DNA from: CAVVIG01 sp050249955
GTDB lineage: Bacteria > Acidobacteriota > Vicinamibacteria > Vicinamibacterales > CAVVIG01
Length of the DNA: 64,000 bases
Assembly (NCBI GenBank): GCA_050249955.1
Contig: JBFWPN010000005.1
Coordinates: 310,001 to 374,000 of the forward strand
Direction: 5' to 3'
A model generated the notes under the pieces. That model searched no databases. It was not told where the DNA came from and worked only from the letters and a program-made list of their open reading frames with translations. A program made the translations under genes and the position numbers. Of this stretch, positions 28,905-37,954 are shown in pieces (within the stretch, counting starts at the first letter, position 1; the number at the start of each line of letters is the position of its first letter).

Positions 28905-30469
28905 CAGCCTGCCACCCCGGCCGATCGCACGATCAGCTCGCGGCCGAAGACCTCGACGAAGAGGTCGGTGCGTGCCGTGCCAGCCAGTTGCTCCATGGTG
29001 ATGTCGCCGCTGCCGAGCAGCTCGAGCACCCACGGCCGATCGTCGCGCAGCAGGCGCAGGTCGCGTACCTTCTGCAGGTGCTCGGCGTCGAGGGCGTTGG
29101 CCAGCCGGAGGATGGCCGCCAGCTTGTTCACCAGCATCCGCTCGGTCTGGTCCAGTTCCATGTAGGGCAGGTGGCTGCGCTGCGGGAGGTTGCCGCGATG
29201 GTAGCGCGCCACGTTGGCGACCACCGCGGTCTCGTCGCTCGACAGCCCGAAGATCTGCGACGCCGCGAGCAGGTACTGGGAGTGCTTGTGGTGCGACCGG
29301 AGGCTCACATGAATCCCGACGTCGTGGAGCAGGCTGGCAGTCTGCAGCAGGAGCCGTTCGCGCCCCGAGAGCTTGTGCTCGTCCTGCAGCAGGTCGAAGA
29401 TCCGCGTGGCCAGCATGGCGACGTGCCGCCCGTGCGCGCGGTCGAACCGGAACCGGCTGCCGAGCGCCTCGGCGCTGGCCAGTACCTGGTGCTCGAAGTC
29501 GCGCGCCGCCGCCTGCGCCTCCGGCGCCGCGAGGTCGATCAGCAGTCCGGACCGGAGCGAGGCATCGGAGACGATGACCCGGCGGGCGGCCGTGTCCGAC
29601 AGCAGCGTCGCGTAGATCATCATCGACGGGATGAGCGTGTCGGCCTCCACGCCGGGCAGCCGGAACTTCGCCGCCAGCTGATCGTCGTCCAGCGTCTCGA
29701 TGTCGGCGGCGAAGGCGAGGAGCGCCTCGCGCGGGATCTCCCGCACCTGCTCGGCGCCGTCCTGGGCGTGGATGTGCGACGAGGCCAGGCGGATGTCGCC
29801 ACCCACGGCAATCACCTGCGTCACCTTGTGCAGCGGAATCTCGGCCCTGATCTCGTCGACGATGTTCGCGATGATCCGCTTGAGCAGCGCCACCTGCAGT
29901 TCGGGGTTGTACCGGCGCAGTTCGAGCCGCTGGCGGAAACGCACGGCACCAAGCGCGTAGACCCCGGAGCGCACCGGCTGGCCGTAGCGGAGGAGGGTGA
30001 GGCTCGTGCTGCCGCCGCCCACCTCGGCGATGAGCGTCCATGCGCCCTTCAGCGCCGGGTGGCGGCCGAGCGACTCCCGGACGGCGAGGTAGAGGAGGCG
30101 GGCCTCCTCGGCCTCGTTGATGATCTCGAAGGAGAGGCCGGTTCGGGCGCGGACGCGGTCGAGGAACAGGTCGCCGTTGCGGGCCTCACGCACGGCGCTG
30201 GTGGCCACGGCGCGCACCTCGGTGACGCCGTAGCCGTCCATGATGTGGCGGAATCCGTCGAGCGCGGTGAAGGCGCTGTCGGCCGTTCGTGGCTTGATCA
30301 CACTCTGGCCGGAAAAGGCGTCACGACCGAGCAGCACGCCACGCGAGGCCTGCTCGAGGACCTTCACGCGGCGATCGGCTGCGATCTCGGCGATGACCAG
30401 CCGGATCGCGGTCGCGCCCATGTCGAGCACGGCCACGACGCCGGCGGTCTGATGCATTGGCTCCGTCAT
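28904..30469 (-). CDS. Ppx/GppA family phosphatase with C-terminal HD domain
   Basis: 521 aa. The N-terminal sugar-kinase-like domain (about 10-310) has the acidic phosphate-binding motif DMGATAIRL and the second motif EVGGGSTSL. The C-terminal HD domain (about 330-500) has LLHDVG. It is probably an exopolyphosphatase and/or pppGpp phosphohydrolase, and which of the two cannot be decided by sequence alone. It is translated upstream of ppk1 with a one-base overlap. Confidence 0.92.
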   Translation of the reverse strand: MTEPMHQTAGVVAVLDMGATAIRLVIAEIAADRRVKVLEQASRGVLLGRDAFSGQSVIKPRTADSAFTALDGFRHIMDGYGVTEVRAVATSAVREARNGDLFLDRVRARTGLSFEIINEAEEARLLYLAVRESLGRHPALKGAWTLIAEVGGGSTSLTLLRYGQPVRSGVYALGAVRFRQRLELRRYNPELQVALLKRIIANIVDEIRAEIPLHKVTQVIAVGGDIRLASSHIHAQDGAEQVREIPREALLAFAADIETLDDDQLAAKFRLPGVEADTLIPSMMIYATLLSDTAARRVIVSDASLRSGLLIDLAAPEAQAAARDFEHQVLASAEALGSRFRFDRAHGRHVAMLATRIFDLLQDEHKLSGRERLLLQTASLLHDVGIHVSLRSHHKHSQYLLAASQIFGLSSDETAVVANVARYHRGNLPQRSHLPYMELDQTERMLVNKLAAILRLANALDAEHLQKVRDLRLLRDDRPWVLELLGSGDITMEQLAGTARTDLFVEVFGRELIVRSAGVAG

Positions 30470-30558
30470 GCGTGCCGGTCGGCCGGCAGTTCATGCTACC
30501 CGAAAGGCCGGGACGGATGAGGTCCGTGTAACGCCCGGGTAACGTGTGGGCGCCTGAC

Positions 30559-31575
30559 TCAGAGCCCCTCTTTGAGGAACGCGACCAGCGGAGGCAGCGT
30601 CTTCTCGGGCGCCTCCAGGTGCGGGACGTGCCCGAGCCCGGGCAGGAGATGCAGGCGGGCCTTGCCGCCGGGAATCGTGTCGGCGATGTACTTCATGCGC
30701 GCCTGGAAGTTCGCCGGCGTGCCCGCCAGGAAGTCGTCGGCGCCGCCGAAGACCAGCGTCGGGGCCTTGATGTGCGGCCAGTCGTAGACGACCGGATCGG
30801 CGTAGTTCACGCTGCCGATGAGCGTCTGCACCATGGCCAGCCGCGGCCAGTCGGCGCTCAGCGTCCAGCCGTAGCGAATCTTGGCGTAGGTCTCGAACGT
30901 GTCGTTCCAGGCCGAGGGATTGTGCGCCACGTAGCGCATCAGGCTGGCGCGGATGGACTGGTAGGTGGCGCCGAGCGTCTGCTTGTACCCGTCGTCGACA
31001 CTCGGGGCCGGCCGGTCGAAGCGGCTGTCGCTCACGCCGATGGGGTTGTAGATGACCAGGCGCTCGGTCATGGCCGGGAACTGGGTGGCGAAGCGGGCCG
31101 CGAGCATGCCGCCCATGGAGTGGCCGACGATCATCGCCCGCTGGATGTTCAGGCTCTTGAGCACCGCCGCCGTGTTCCGGGCGAAGTCGTTGAAGCTGTA
31201 CGGAATGATCGGCTTCGACGAACGGCCGTAGCCCATCTGGTCCGGGATGATGACCCGGAAGCCTTCCTTGCGCAGGGCCTCGGCGATGTTGCCGAAGTAG
31301 AAGCCGGCGAAGTTGTTGCCGTGCAGCAGCACCACGGTGTGCCCGTTGGGCGTGCCCTGGGCGGATACGTCCATGTAGGCCATCCGCACGTCCTGGCCGT
31401 AGGTGGTCAGGTTCAGGTACTTGCTGGGATAGGGATACGGGCACTCGTCGCAGGTGATGCTGATCGGCTTGACGTCGGTCGGCGTCGGCACGGCCGGCGC
31501 CTGCTGTGCACCGGCGAGCGCCGGGACGAGAGCGGCAGCGGTAAGTGTAAGAGAGAGGACCAGGTGCTTCATCAT
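30559..31575 (-). CDS. Secreted alpha/beta hydrolase
   Basis: 338 aa from the ATG at 31575. The signal peptide covers about 1-23 (ALAGAQ). The hydrolase core has the oxyanion region LLHGNNFAG, the nucleophile in GHSMGG (Ser153), a likely acid in FGGADDFL and the catalytic His in GLGHVPH. Two Cys (residues 42 and 45, TCDEC) near the N terminus might form a disulfide. Substrate unknown. A TAAACT box lies 8 nt upstream of the ATG, and it diverges from the aspartyl protease gene across a 20-bp palindrome. Confidence 0.9.
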   Translation of the reverse strand: MMKHLVLSLTLTAAALVPALAGAQQAPAVPTPTDVKPISITCDECPYPYPSKYLNLTTYGQDVRMAYMDVSAQGTPNGHTVVLLHGNNFAGFYFGNIAEALRKEGFRVIIPDQMGYGRSSKPIIPYSFNDFARNTAAVLKSLNIQRAMIVGHSMGGMLAARFATQFPAMTERLVIYNPIGVSDSRFDRPAPSVDDGYKQTLGATYQSIRASLMRYVAHNPSAWNDTFETYAKIRYGWTLSADWPRLAMVQTLIGSVNYADPVVYDWPHIKAPTLVFGGADDFLAGTPANFQARMKYIADTIPGGKARLHLLPGLGHVPHLEAPEKTLPPLVAFLKEGL

Positions 31576-31623
31576 GGTGCCGAAGTTTACCGCAGGGGGC
31601 TCCCGGACCGCAGGAGTGCGGGC

Positions 31624-31643
31624 GTGATGGTCCGGAACATCAC
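31624..31643. promoter_or_regulatory. 20-bp near-perfect palindrome between divergent genes
   Basis: GTGATGGTCCGGAACATCAC is symmetric except for one mismatched pair. Two further CATCAC copies follow within 30 nt downstream. It sits in the 136-nt gap between the secreted hydrolase (-) and the aspartyl protease (+), so it is a likely operator for one or both. Confidence 0.45.
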
Positions 31644-31711
31644 GGCCCTGCGGCGGATTCATCACACGGACATCACGACGGCGGCGGGCTGCGGAGGCCA
31701 GAGTCGGGGGC

Positions 31712-32569
31712 ATGCGATCCCCCTCGTTCCTGCGCGTGGTCAGATCGGTCGCGGTCGTGCTCCTGGGTGTGTTCGTGGGCCCGCCGTTCGCCGATGGACA
31801 GCCCTGGGACCTGCCGTTGACCGGAACACCTGGCACTCCCGTCGTGCTGGTGCGCGTGAATGGCATCGGCCCACTCCCGTTCCTGGTCGACACAGGGTCG
31901 AGTCACACGACCGTGACGTCGGCACTGGCCCGGGAGATCGAAGCGCCACGCGTCGCGAAGACCCTGGTGTCGACCTCCGCCGGGAGCGACTGGGCCGCCG
32001 TGGTTCGGATCGGTCAGATGGAGGTCGGGCCGGTCCGCGTGACCGGACTCCTGGCGACCGAACTCCCAAGCGATCGCCTCGCTTCGGAGCTCGGGATTGC
32101 GGGCGTCCTCGGCCTCGACCTGCTCGGACAACACCCGTTCACGATTGATTTCCGGGCGCGACGGCTGAGGTGGGGAGCGGCCTCGCCGGACACCTTCGAT
32201 GCCACGCTGTCGCTCGATGTCGACGGCACCGTCTGGAGGGTCCTCGCCACACATCAGGGCCGCACCGTCTGGCTGGTTCCGGACTCCGCGGCCGAAGGGC
32301 TGGTGCTGTTCAATCGGGGGCAGTGGAAGGACCTCGTCTACACAGGTGGGACCAGTGGCGTCCAGAGCGTGACGGCCGTACTGCCAGGCCGTGCCGCCAC
32401 CCTTCCCAGCCTGAACCTCGGAGCGCTCCGGTTCGTCGATCAGGACGTGGTGGTGGTGAATGGCTCCGGTGTGGACCCTGCGCACGGAGACGCCCTGTTG
32501 CCCCTGCATCTGTTCAGTCGTGTGGCGTTCGACCCCGTGGCCGGGCTCGTGCGCCTGAGCCTGCACTAG
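31712..32569 (+). CDS. Secreted retropepsin-like aspartyl protease
   Basis: 285 aa with a signal peptide (about 1-28, PFADG). The active-site motif is FLVDTGSSHTTV (the DTG of aspartyl proteases, around residue 60), with a matching second half-domain about ILGLDLLGQ in the first lobe and a second lobe around LGALRFVDQDVVVV. Bacterial single- or double-lobed retropepsin-like proteins of this kind are common in acidobacteria. It is followed 2 nt later by the winged-helix/PD40 gene, so the two are probably co-expressed. Confidence 0.85.
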   Translation: MRSPSFLRVVRSVAVVLLGVFVGPPFADGQPWDLPLTGTPGTPVVLVRVNGIGPLPFLVDTGSSHTTVTSALAREIEAPRVAKTLVSTSAGSDWAAVVRIGQMEVGPVRVTGLLATELPSDRLASELGIAGVLGLDLLGQHPFTIDFRARRLRWGAASPDTFDATLSLDVDGTVWRVLATHQGRTVWLVPDSAAEGLVLFNRGQWKDLVYTGGTSGVQSVTAVLPGRAATLPSLNLGALRFVDQDVVVVNGSGVDPAHGDALLPLHLFSRVAFDPVAGLVRLSLH

Positions 32570-32571
32570 GC

Positions 32572-34825
32572 ATGCCGCACACGTCCCGGACCTTCGGTCC
32601 ATTTGCATTCAACGCAGCCGCCTTCCGCGTCGAGCGTGACGGCGAGGTGATCGCGCTCGAGCCCAAGGCGCTGGATGTCCTCCTGCTGCTCATCGAGCGC
32701 GCCCCGGTCGTCGTCGAGAAGGGTGAGATCTTCGGGGTCGTCTGGAAAGACGTGGCGGTTACCGACAACGCCCTCACCCGCGTCATCGCGCAGTTGCGGC
32801 GCGCGCTGGACGATGATGCGAGGAGTCCGCGGTACATCGAAACCGTGGCCACGCGCGGCTACCGCCTCATTGCTCCGGTGGGTGAGTGGACACCGCCGAT
32901 GGACCGCTCCTCATCCTCGCCGGCACCTGCCCCTGACGACTCAACCCTTCGCGCGGTGTGGCGTCGTCCCTGGCCTCGGGTCGCAGCAGCAGGGCTCGGT
33001 TTCATCGCCGCACTCGTCCTGCTTCGGCCAGCGGCATGGCCCGGAACGGCCGGTCTCCTGGGGGCGACCGATGGCGCGGTGCGCGGAGCCGATCTTGCGC
33101 GGCACGCCACCTTGCGGCCCGCGCAGTTCACGACCGGTACCGGCCTCGACGCCGGCCTCGCGTTCGCGCGGGATGCCAGCGCCGTCGCCTTCGCGTCGGA
33201 TCGAACCGGTGTGTTCGAGGTCTACGTCCAGAACCTGGCGCCAGGCGCCGCACCGACCCGGCTGACCACGAGCGGACGCCAGAACGTACAGCCGGCCTGG
33301 TCACCCGACGGGCAGTTCGTGGCATACCACGAGGGTGCCGGCGGGGGCATCTGGGTCGTGCCGTCGCGAGGCGGGACCGCACGTCGCGTGGTGCCGGCCG
33401 GGTCACGACCTGCCTGGTCCCCGGACGGTCGATGGATCGCATTCCAGACACGGGATGGCCTCGACCTGAGCCTGATCACGACGCCAAACCAGCGGTCGTT
33501 CATCGGCCTGCTGGAGGTCCGCACCGGGAACGTCCGCATCCTCACCAGCCCTGGGGCGCCACCTGGGTCCCACGTGGCCCCGAGCTGGTCCCCTGACGGC
33601 CGGAGCCTGCTGTTCGTGCAAACGCCATTGCCCCTCGCCCGCAGCGCCACTCCGTGGACCACCACGCTGTGGCGAATGGCTGCCGATGGTACCGGGCTGC
33701 AGCGCGTGGCGCTGGGAGAGCAGTTCACCACCGACTACGCCGCGACGCCCGATGGCCGCGGCGCGTGGGTGCGTGCGCGCGCGCGCGGTGCCGGCCCTGT
33801 GGTGGCTGCCGTTCGCGCGCTCGGGGGCTGCCGATGCGCACCCAACCGGGTTGCCACTGGTGGGTACGCCCGCCCAACCGGTGGTGTCTCCCGACGGACG
33901 GACGCTCGCGTGGACGGCCGTCAGCGCGCGGTCCGGGCTCTGGGCCGTGCCGCTCGGCGCACGCGGCGACCCTGCAGGGAGCGCATCCCCGGTCGCGCTC
34001 GGCGCAGGTGTCCGTGCCACGGGCGCCGCGGCGGCTCCCGATGGCCGACTCGCGTACTCGGGCACTGTGCAGGGGCAGGGAGCGCACATCTGGGTGCGCG
34101 AGCCTTCAGGCGCGGACCGGCAGGTGACGCTCGACGAGGGTGATCATTACACACCATTCTGGCTGAGCCCGCTCGAGGTGGCCGCCTTCACCAGGCATCG
34201 CGACACCCGCGCGTTCAGCGCCATCGATGTGACGACCGGCACCGAGCGCGAGCTGTTCCAGGTCGACGCGTTGCCTGCCCCGGCGGGGACCAGCCTGCAC
34301 CCGGTGGAAGGTCTCAACGTGGAGGTGAACCCGTCCCTCACGCAGGTGCTCACGTCGCGGGTCCGTGACGGCGTGGCGAATCTCTGGAGCGTGCCGCTGC
34401 GTGAAGGGAGACCGGCTGGTCCGGCCACCCAGCTCACCGCGGAAACGGACGGTGGCTCGTTTCCGCACTGGTCGCCCGACGGCGGGTGGGTGGCCTACCA
34501 GTGTGAGGCTGGCGACGAGACGCACGTGTGCGTGGTCGATGCGGGCGGCGGTCACCGCGCGCAGCTCACCCATGGCAGGGGCCTGCACTTCATTGGGGGA
34601 TGGATCGGCGACCGGACGATCCTCATCGCCGCGCGGCGAGACGCAGTGTGGAACGTGGTGGCGCTCGACCGGCTGACCGGCGTCGAGCGCGCCCTGACGA
34701 CATTCACCGACGCCCGCAGCTACGTCCGCTATCCGCGGTGGGATGCCGCCGGCCAGCGAGTGCTGTTCGAGCGCGCGGAGTCGACCGGGAACATCTGGCG
34801 TGTGGGGCTCCCGGCCGAGCGCTGA
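32572..34825 (+). CDS. CadC-like winged helix joined to a PD40 (TolB-like) propeller, frameshifted
   Basis: The first frame (32572 to about 33787) codes for a Trans_reg_C winged helix (about residues 8-105, PKALDVLLLLIE, RGYRLIAPVG), one membrane helix (about 140-158) and PD40 repeats (QPAWSPDGQF, RPAWSPDGRW, APSWSPDGRS). Homology then continues in a second frame to 34825 (VVSPDGRTLAW, FPHWSPDGGWVAY). The switch falls in a (GC)6G run at 33775-33787; adding one GC unit or removing one base restores a single frame of about 750 aa. This may be a sequencing error or a real slippage site. If intact, it is a membrane-anchored regulator with an extracytoplasmic sensor propeller. Confidence 0.8.
33775..33787 (+). 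repeat. Alternating GC run at the frameshift
   Basis: Thirteen bases of strict G/C alternation in the middle of the winged-helix/PD40 gene, exactly where the coding frame changes. One extra GC unit would restore the frame. Confidence 0.85.
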
Positions 34826-34848
34826 GCACAGACCAATCCGGACGTACC

Positions 34849-36150
34849 TCAGGCTTCCGCCGGCGGTGCGGGTGACACCAGCAGGCGGTCCACGCGCGTG
34901 CCGTCCATGTCCAGCACTTCGAACCGGTGACCGGCCCGTGTGAACACGTCACCGGTCCGCGGCAGCCGTCGCAGGTCGAGCATGGCGAGCCCTCCCAGCG
35001 TGTGGCACCGGCCCCGCTCGTCCTCGGGCAGCAGTTCGACCTCGCCCAGGGCTGCCTCGAGGGCGTCGATCGCCAGGCCGCCATCCACGAGCAGCGAGCC
35101 GTCCTCGCGCATCACGATGAGCGGTTCGTCGTTCACCCGGTCCGGCCGTGCCCCGGTGATCGCCGCCGTCACGTCGCTCAGGCTCACGAGCCCCTCGATG
35201 CCGCCGAATTCGTCCACCACCAGCGCAATCGGCAGGTGCGTCCGCTTGAACTGGTCGAGCAGGGTCATCAGGCTCGTGGTCTCGGGAACGATGGGCGCGG
35301 GCTCGGCGAGGCTCCGCAGGTCTGGCAGTGAACCATCCAGCATCGAGTCGAGCACCCGGGCCGTGCGGACGATGCCCAGCACCTGGTCGAGCCCGCCGTC
35401 GCAGAGCGGTACCGCCGTGTGCGGAGCCTCACGCAGCTTCCGGCGCACTTCGTCGCGTTCGTCGCCAAGGTCGAGGAACACGACGTCCGCCCGGTGGGTG
35501 ATCACCGAGGCCGCCATGCGGTCGTCGAGGTCGAGCACGTTCCGGACGAGCGCGTGCTCCGACGCATCCACCACGCCCTCATCCGCGCCCTGCTGCAGCA
35601 TCAGGCGAATCTCGTCGACCGTGACGCCGGCGCGCGCGCCGATACGCACGCGAAACAGGCGGAGGATGGCGTCGGTCGTGGCGCTCAGCGCATGCACTAC
35701 CGGCCGGCCCACAGCCCCGACAATGCGCATGGGCGGCGCCACGATGGCGGCCAGCGCCTCGGGATGGGCCATTGCCAGCCGCTTCGGAACCAGCTCGCCC
35801 ACGATGAGCGAGACGAAGGTCAGGCTGAAGACCATGACCACCAGTGACAGGGTCTCGGCGTGCGGTTCAAGGACCGGGAACTGCGACAGGGCCAGACGGA
35901 TGGGCTCGGCGATGGAGGCCTCGCCAACCGCACCGCTCAGGATGCCGATGCAGGTGATGCCTACCTGGACGCTCGACAGGAAGCGCGTCGGCTCGGCGGC
36001 CAGTTCGAGTGCACGCCGGGCACCGGCCGATCCTTCTTCCGCCATCTGCTGAAGCCGGGCGCGGCGAGCAGAGACGATGGCGATCTCCGACATCGCGAAG
36101 AGACCGTTGAGGACGAACAGGCCCACCAGCAGGCCGATTTCTGCGAGCAT
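34849..36150 (-). CDS. CorC/HlyC family hemolysin-like protein (CNNM + CBS)
   Basis: 433 aa. The N-terminal DUF21/CNNM domain (about 1-185) has four membrane segments and the typical MSEIAIVSARRARLQQM and SLIVGELVPKRLAMAHPE. A pair of CBS domains follows (about 200-330, DEFGGIEGLVSLSDV in the second), then the CorC_HlyC domain (about 345-430). Homologues are Mg2+/Co2+ efflux or resistance proteins. A TATGAT box lies 11 nt before the ATG. It is transcribed alone or after otsA. Confidence 0.93.
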   Translation of the reverse strand: MLAEIGLLVGLFVLNGLFAMSEIAIVSARRARLQQMAEEGSAGARRALELAAEPTRFLSSVQVGITCIGILSGAVGEASIAEPIRLALSQFPVLEPHAETLSLVVMVFSLTFVSLIVGELVPKRLAMAHPEALAAIVAPPMRIVGAVGRPVVHALSATTDAILRLFRVRIGARAGVTVDEIRLMLQQGADEGVVDASEHALVRNVLDLDDRMAASVITHRADVVFLDLGDERDEVRRKLREAPHTAVPLCDGGLDQVLGIVRTARVLDSMLDGSLPDLRSLAEPAPIVPETTSLMTLLDQFKRTHLPIALVVDEFGGIEGLVSLSDVTAAITGARPDRVNDEPLIVMREDGSLLVDGGLAIDALEAALGEVELLPEDERGRCHTLGGLAMLDLRRLPRTGDVFTRAGHRFEVLDMDGTRVDRLLVSPAPPAEA

Positions 36151-36186
36151 CGACAGCGATCATCATAGCCGGGCTCGCGTCGTGGG

Positions 36187-37749
36187 TCAGGACGCCTCGA
36201 CCGGGACTGTCGAGGACCAGGCCGTCGCGGGGGGCGCTTCGGGTCGCTCCGCCACCGCCCGCACCACATCGTCCAGGAGCGTCCTGGCCCAGCGCTCGCT
36301 GTCGGCCGACAGGACCACCTGGCGCATGCGCCGCATGCGCCAGGCCTGCTCCCCGATCGGCATCTGGATGGCCCGCTCCAGGGTGCGTGCGGTGCGCTCG
36401 ATCGCACTGGGATGGACCGGAAGTGCGTCGGTCAGCTGCTGGCTCGCCCCCGCGCGCTCGCTGAGCAGCAGGACACCCCGGTTGTCGTCCCGGGCCGCGA
36501 CGAACTCCTTGGCCACCAGGTTCATGCCATCGTCGAGGCTGTTCACCCAGCACACGTCGGCGGCTCGATAGAGTCGGTAGACCTCGCTCGCATCGTGGTG
36601 CCGTTCCAGCAGGAGGACGGGCGGCTGCGAGCCGTTCCCGAAGCGGACACGGAGCCGATCGCACACCTCCGCTGCCGCCGTGCGTGCGGCCCGATAGGCG
36701 GGCAGCGTGGCCCGGCTCGGTTCGGCCACCTGCAGGAGCGTGATGCGACCGCGCAGGTCGGCGCGCCGCTCGAGCAGCCGTTCAAGGGCCAGGAACTTCT
36801 CAGGGATCCCCTTCGAGTAGTCCATGCGGTCCACGCCGACGATGAGGTGGGTGTCGGGGGCAAGGCCGTGCGCCGCAAGCACGGACCGTCGGCATTCGGT
36901 CGTGGCTGGCAGACCGTCGAGCGCCGGGTTCTCCCGCGACACGCCGACCGGGTTGGCCGCGACGCGGATGACGTGACCCCGATGATGGATGAGGCCGCGG
37001 GCGAGGTCGACCGATGCGTCCGTCAGCATGACCACGGCATCGAGCAGGTGTCGGCAGTCCCGGTCGGTCTGGAGGGCGATGACATCGCTCTGCATCAGGC
37101 CCGTGAGGAGTTCGCCCGCCCAGGGGCACGTGCGGAAGACATGGGCGCTTGGCCAGGGAATATGCCAGAACGTGGAGATGGCCGCAGCCGGCCGATGCCG
37201 GCGGATGAAGGCCGGTGCCAGCGCGAAGTGATAGTCCTGGACCAGAACGATCGGGGAGAGGCCGGTCGACGACTCCGCCACGGCCCGCGCGAACCGGCGG
37301 TTCGCAGAACGGTAGTGGATGAAGTCGGCGCGTCGGAACACCGGCGCGACGGGCGTGTCATGACACAGGGGCCAGAGGCCTTCGTTGGCGAAGCCATTGT
37401 AGAAGCCGGCGTACTCGCGTGTCGGGCACGGGACGTACTGGAGCAGATAGCTGCCCTCGGCAGTGGAGACACGGAGGTCGCGGGCGGGCGACGTGGCAGC
37501 CAGGTCGGCCGGTTCGCCATGGGCAATCCATGCGCCCTGCGCCGACGCGACCAGCGGCTCCACCGCGGTGACGAGCCCGCTGGCCGTTCGTCCAATCGTG
37601 TACCCACCCGCGCCATCCTCCTTGTGGCTGAGGGGGGCTCGGTTGGCGAGCACGATCAGGGGCGATTCGGTCATCGGCGGCCGCCGCCCCTGCGGGGCAT
37701 GGCGCGTGGCGGCTGGGGGAGTCGGTCGTGGGTCGATCGCCCGGTGCAT
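36187..37749 (-). CDS. otsA: Trehalose-6-phosphate synthase (GT20)
   Basis: Transfers glucose from UDP-glucose to glucose-6-phosphate, making the osmoprotectant precursor trehalose-6-phosphate. The GT20 motifs include VQDYHFALAPAFIR, GVDRMDYSKGIPEKF and NSLDDGMNLVAKEFVA (nucleotide-sugar binding). The start at 37749 (520 aa) was kept because GGAGG lies 7 nt upstream. An internal ATG at 37674 gives the more usual N terminus MTESPLIVLANRAP, so the first 25 residues may be a poorly conserved extension. No otsB phosphatase gene is in the window. It diverges from a two-component system across a region with two palindromes. Confidence 0.93.
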   Translation of the reverse strand: MHRAIDPRPTPPAATRHAPQGRRPPMTESPLIVLANRAPLSHKEDGAGGYTIGRTASGLVTAVEPLVASAQGAWIAHGEPADLAATSPARDLRVSTAEGSYLLQYVPCPTREYAGFYNGFANEGLWPLCHDTPVAPVFRRADFIHYRSANRRFARAVAESSTGLSPIVLVQDYHFALAPAFIRRHRPAAAISTFWHIPWPSAHVFRTCPWAGELLTGLMQSDVIALQTDRDCRHLLDAVVMLTDASVDLARGLIHHRGHVIRVAANPVGVSRENPALDGLPATTECRRSVLAAHGLAPDTHLIVGVDRMDYSKGIPEKFLALERLLERRADLRGRITLLQVAEPSRATLPAYRAARTAAAEVCDRLRVRFGNGSQPPVLLLERHHDASEVYRLYRAADVCWVNSLDDGMNLVAKEFVAARDDNRGVLLLSERAGASQQLTDALPVHPSAIERTARTLERAIQMPIGEQAWRMRRMRQVVLSADSERWARTLLDDVVRAVAERPEAPPATAWSSTVPVEAS

Positions 37750-37852
37750 CTTTCGGCCTCCGTTCTATGCGAGCCAGTTAATGACGGGGCGGCCCCGGCG
37801 GGACATCCGCCAAACGGGGGACACGACCTCCTTTTGCAGGGGAGGCAACGGC

Positions 37853-37866
37853 TCAGTTGCAACTGA
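37853..37866. promoter_or_regulatory. 14-bp perfect palindrome, otsA / kinase intergenic region
   Basis: TCAGTTGCAACTGA is fully self-complementary and lies between the divergent otsA and kinase genes. It is a likely dimeric regulator site; a NarL-type regulator is encoded next door. Confidence 0.5.
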
Positions 37867-37872
37867 CGAGAT

Positions 37873-37905
37873 GGTCAATCCCATGTTTGCAGGATGGGAT
37901 TGACC
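37873..37905. promoter_or_regulatory. 12-bp perfect inverted repeat, otsA / kinase intergenic region
   Basis: GGTCAATCCCAT and ATGGGATTGACC are exact complements separated by 9 bases. The repeat ends 49 nt before the kinase start. No T-run follows on either strand, so a terminator is unlikely. It is probably an operator, or a stable RNA hairpin in the leader. Confidence 0.55.
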
Positions 37906-37954
37906 GGGGAGACCGGATAGTCTGACTGGACATGCTGGCGAGGACGGAGGGACC

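Noticed and set aside
37873..37905. 12-bp inverted repeat as a bidirectional terminator
   Set aside because: Both flanking genes point away from it and no T-run follows on either strand.
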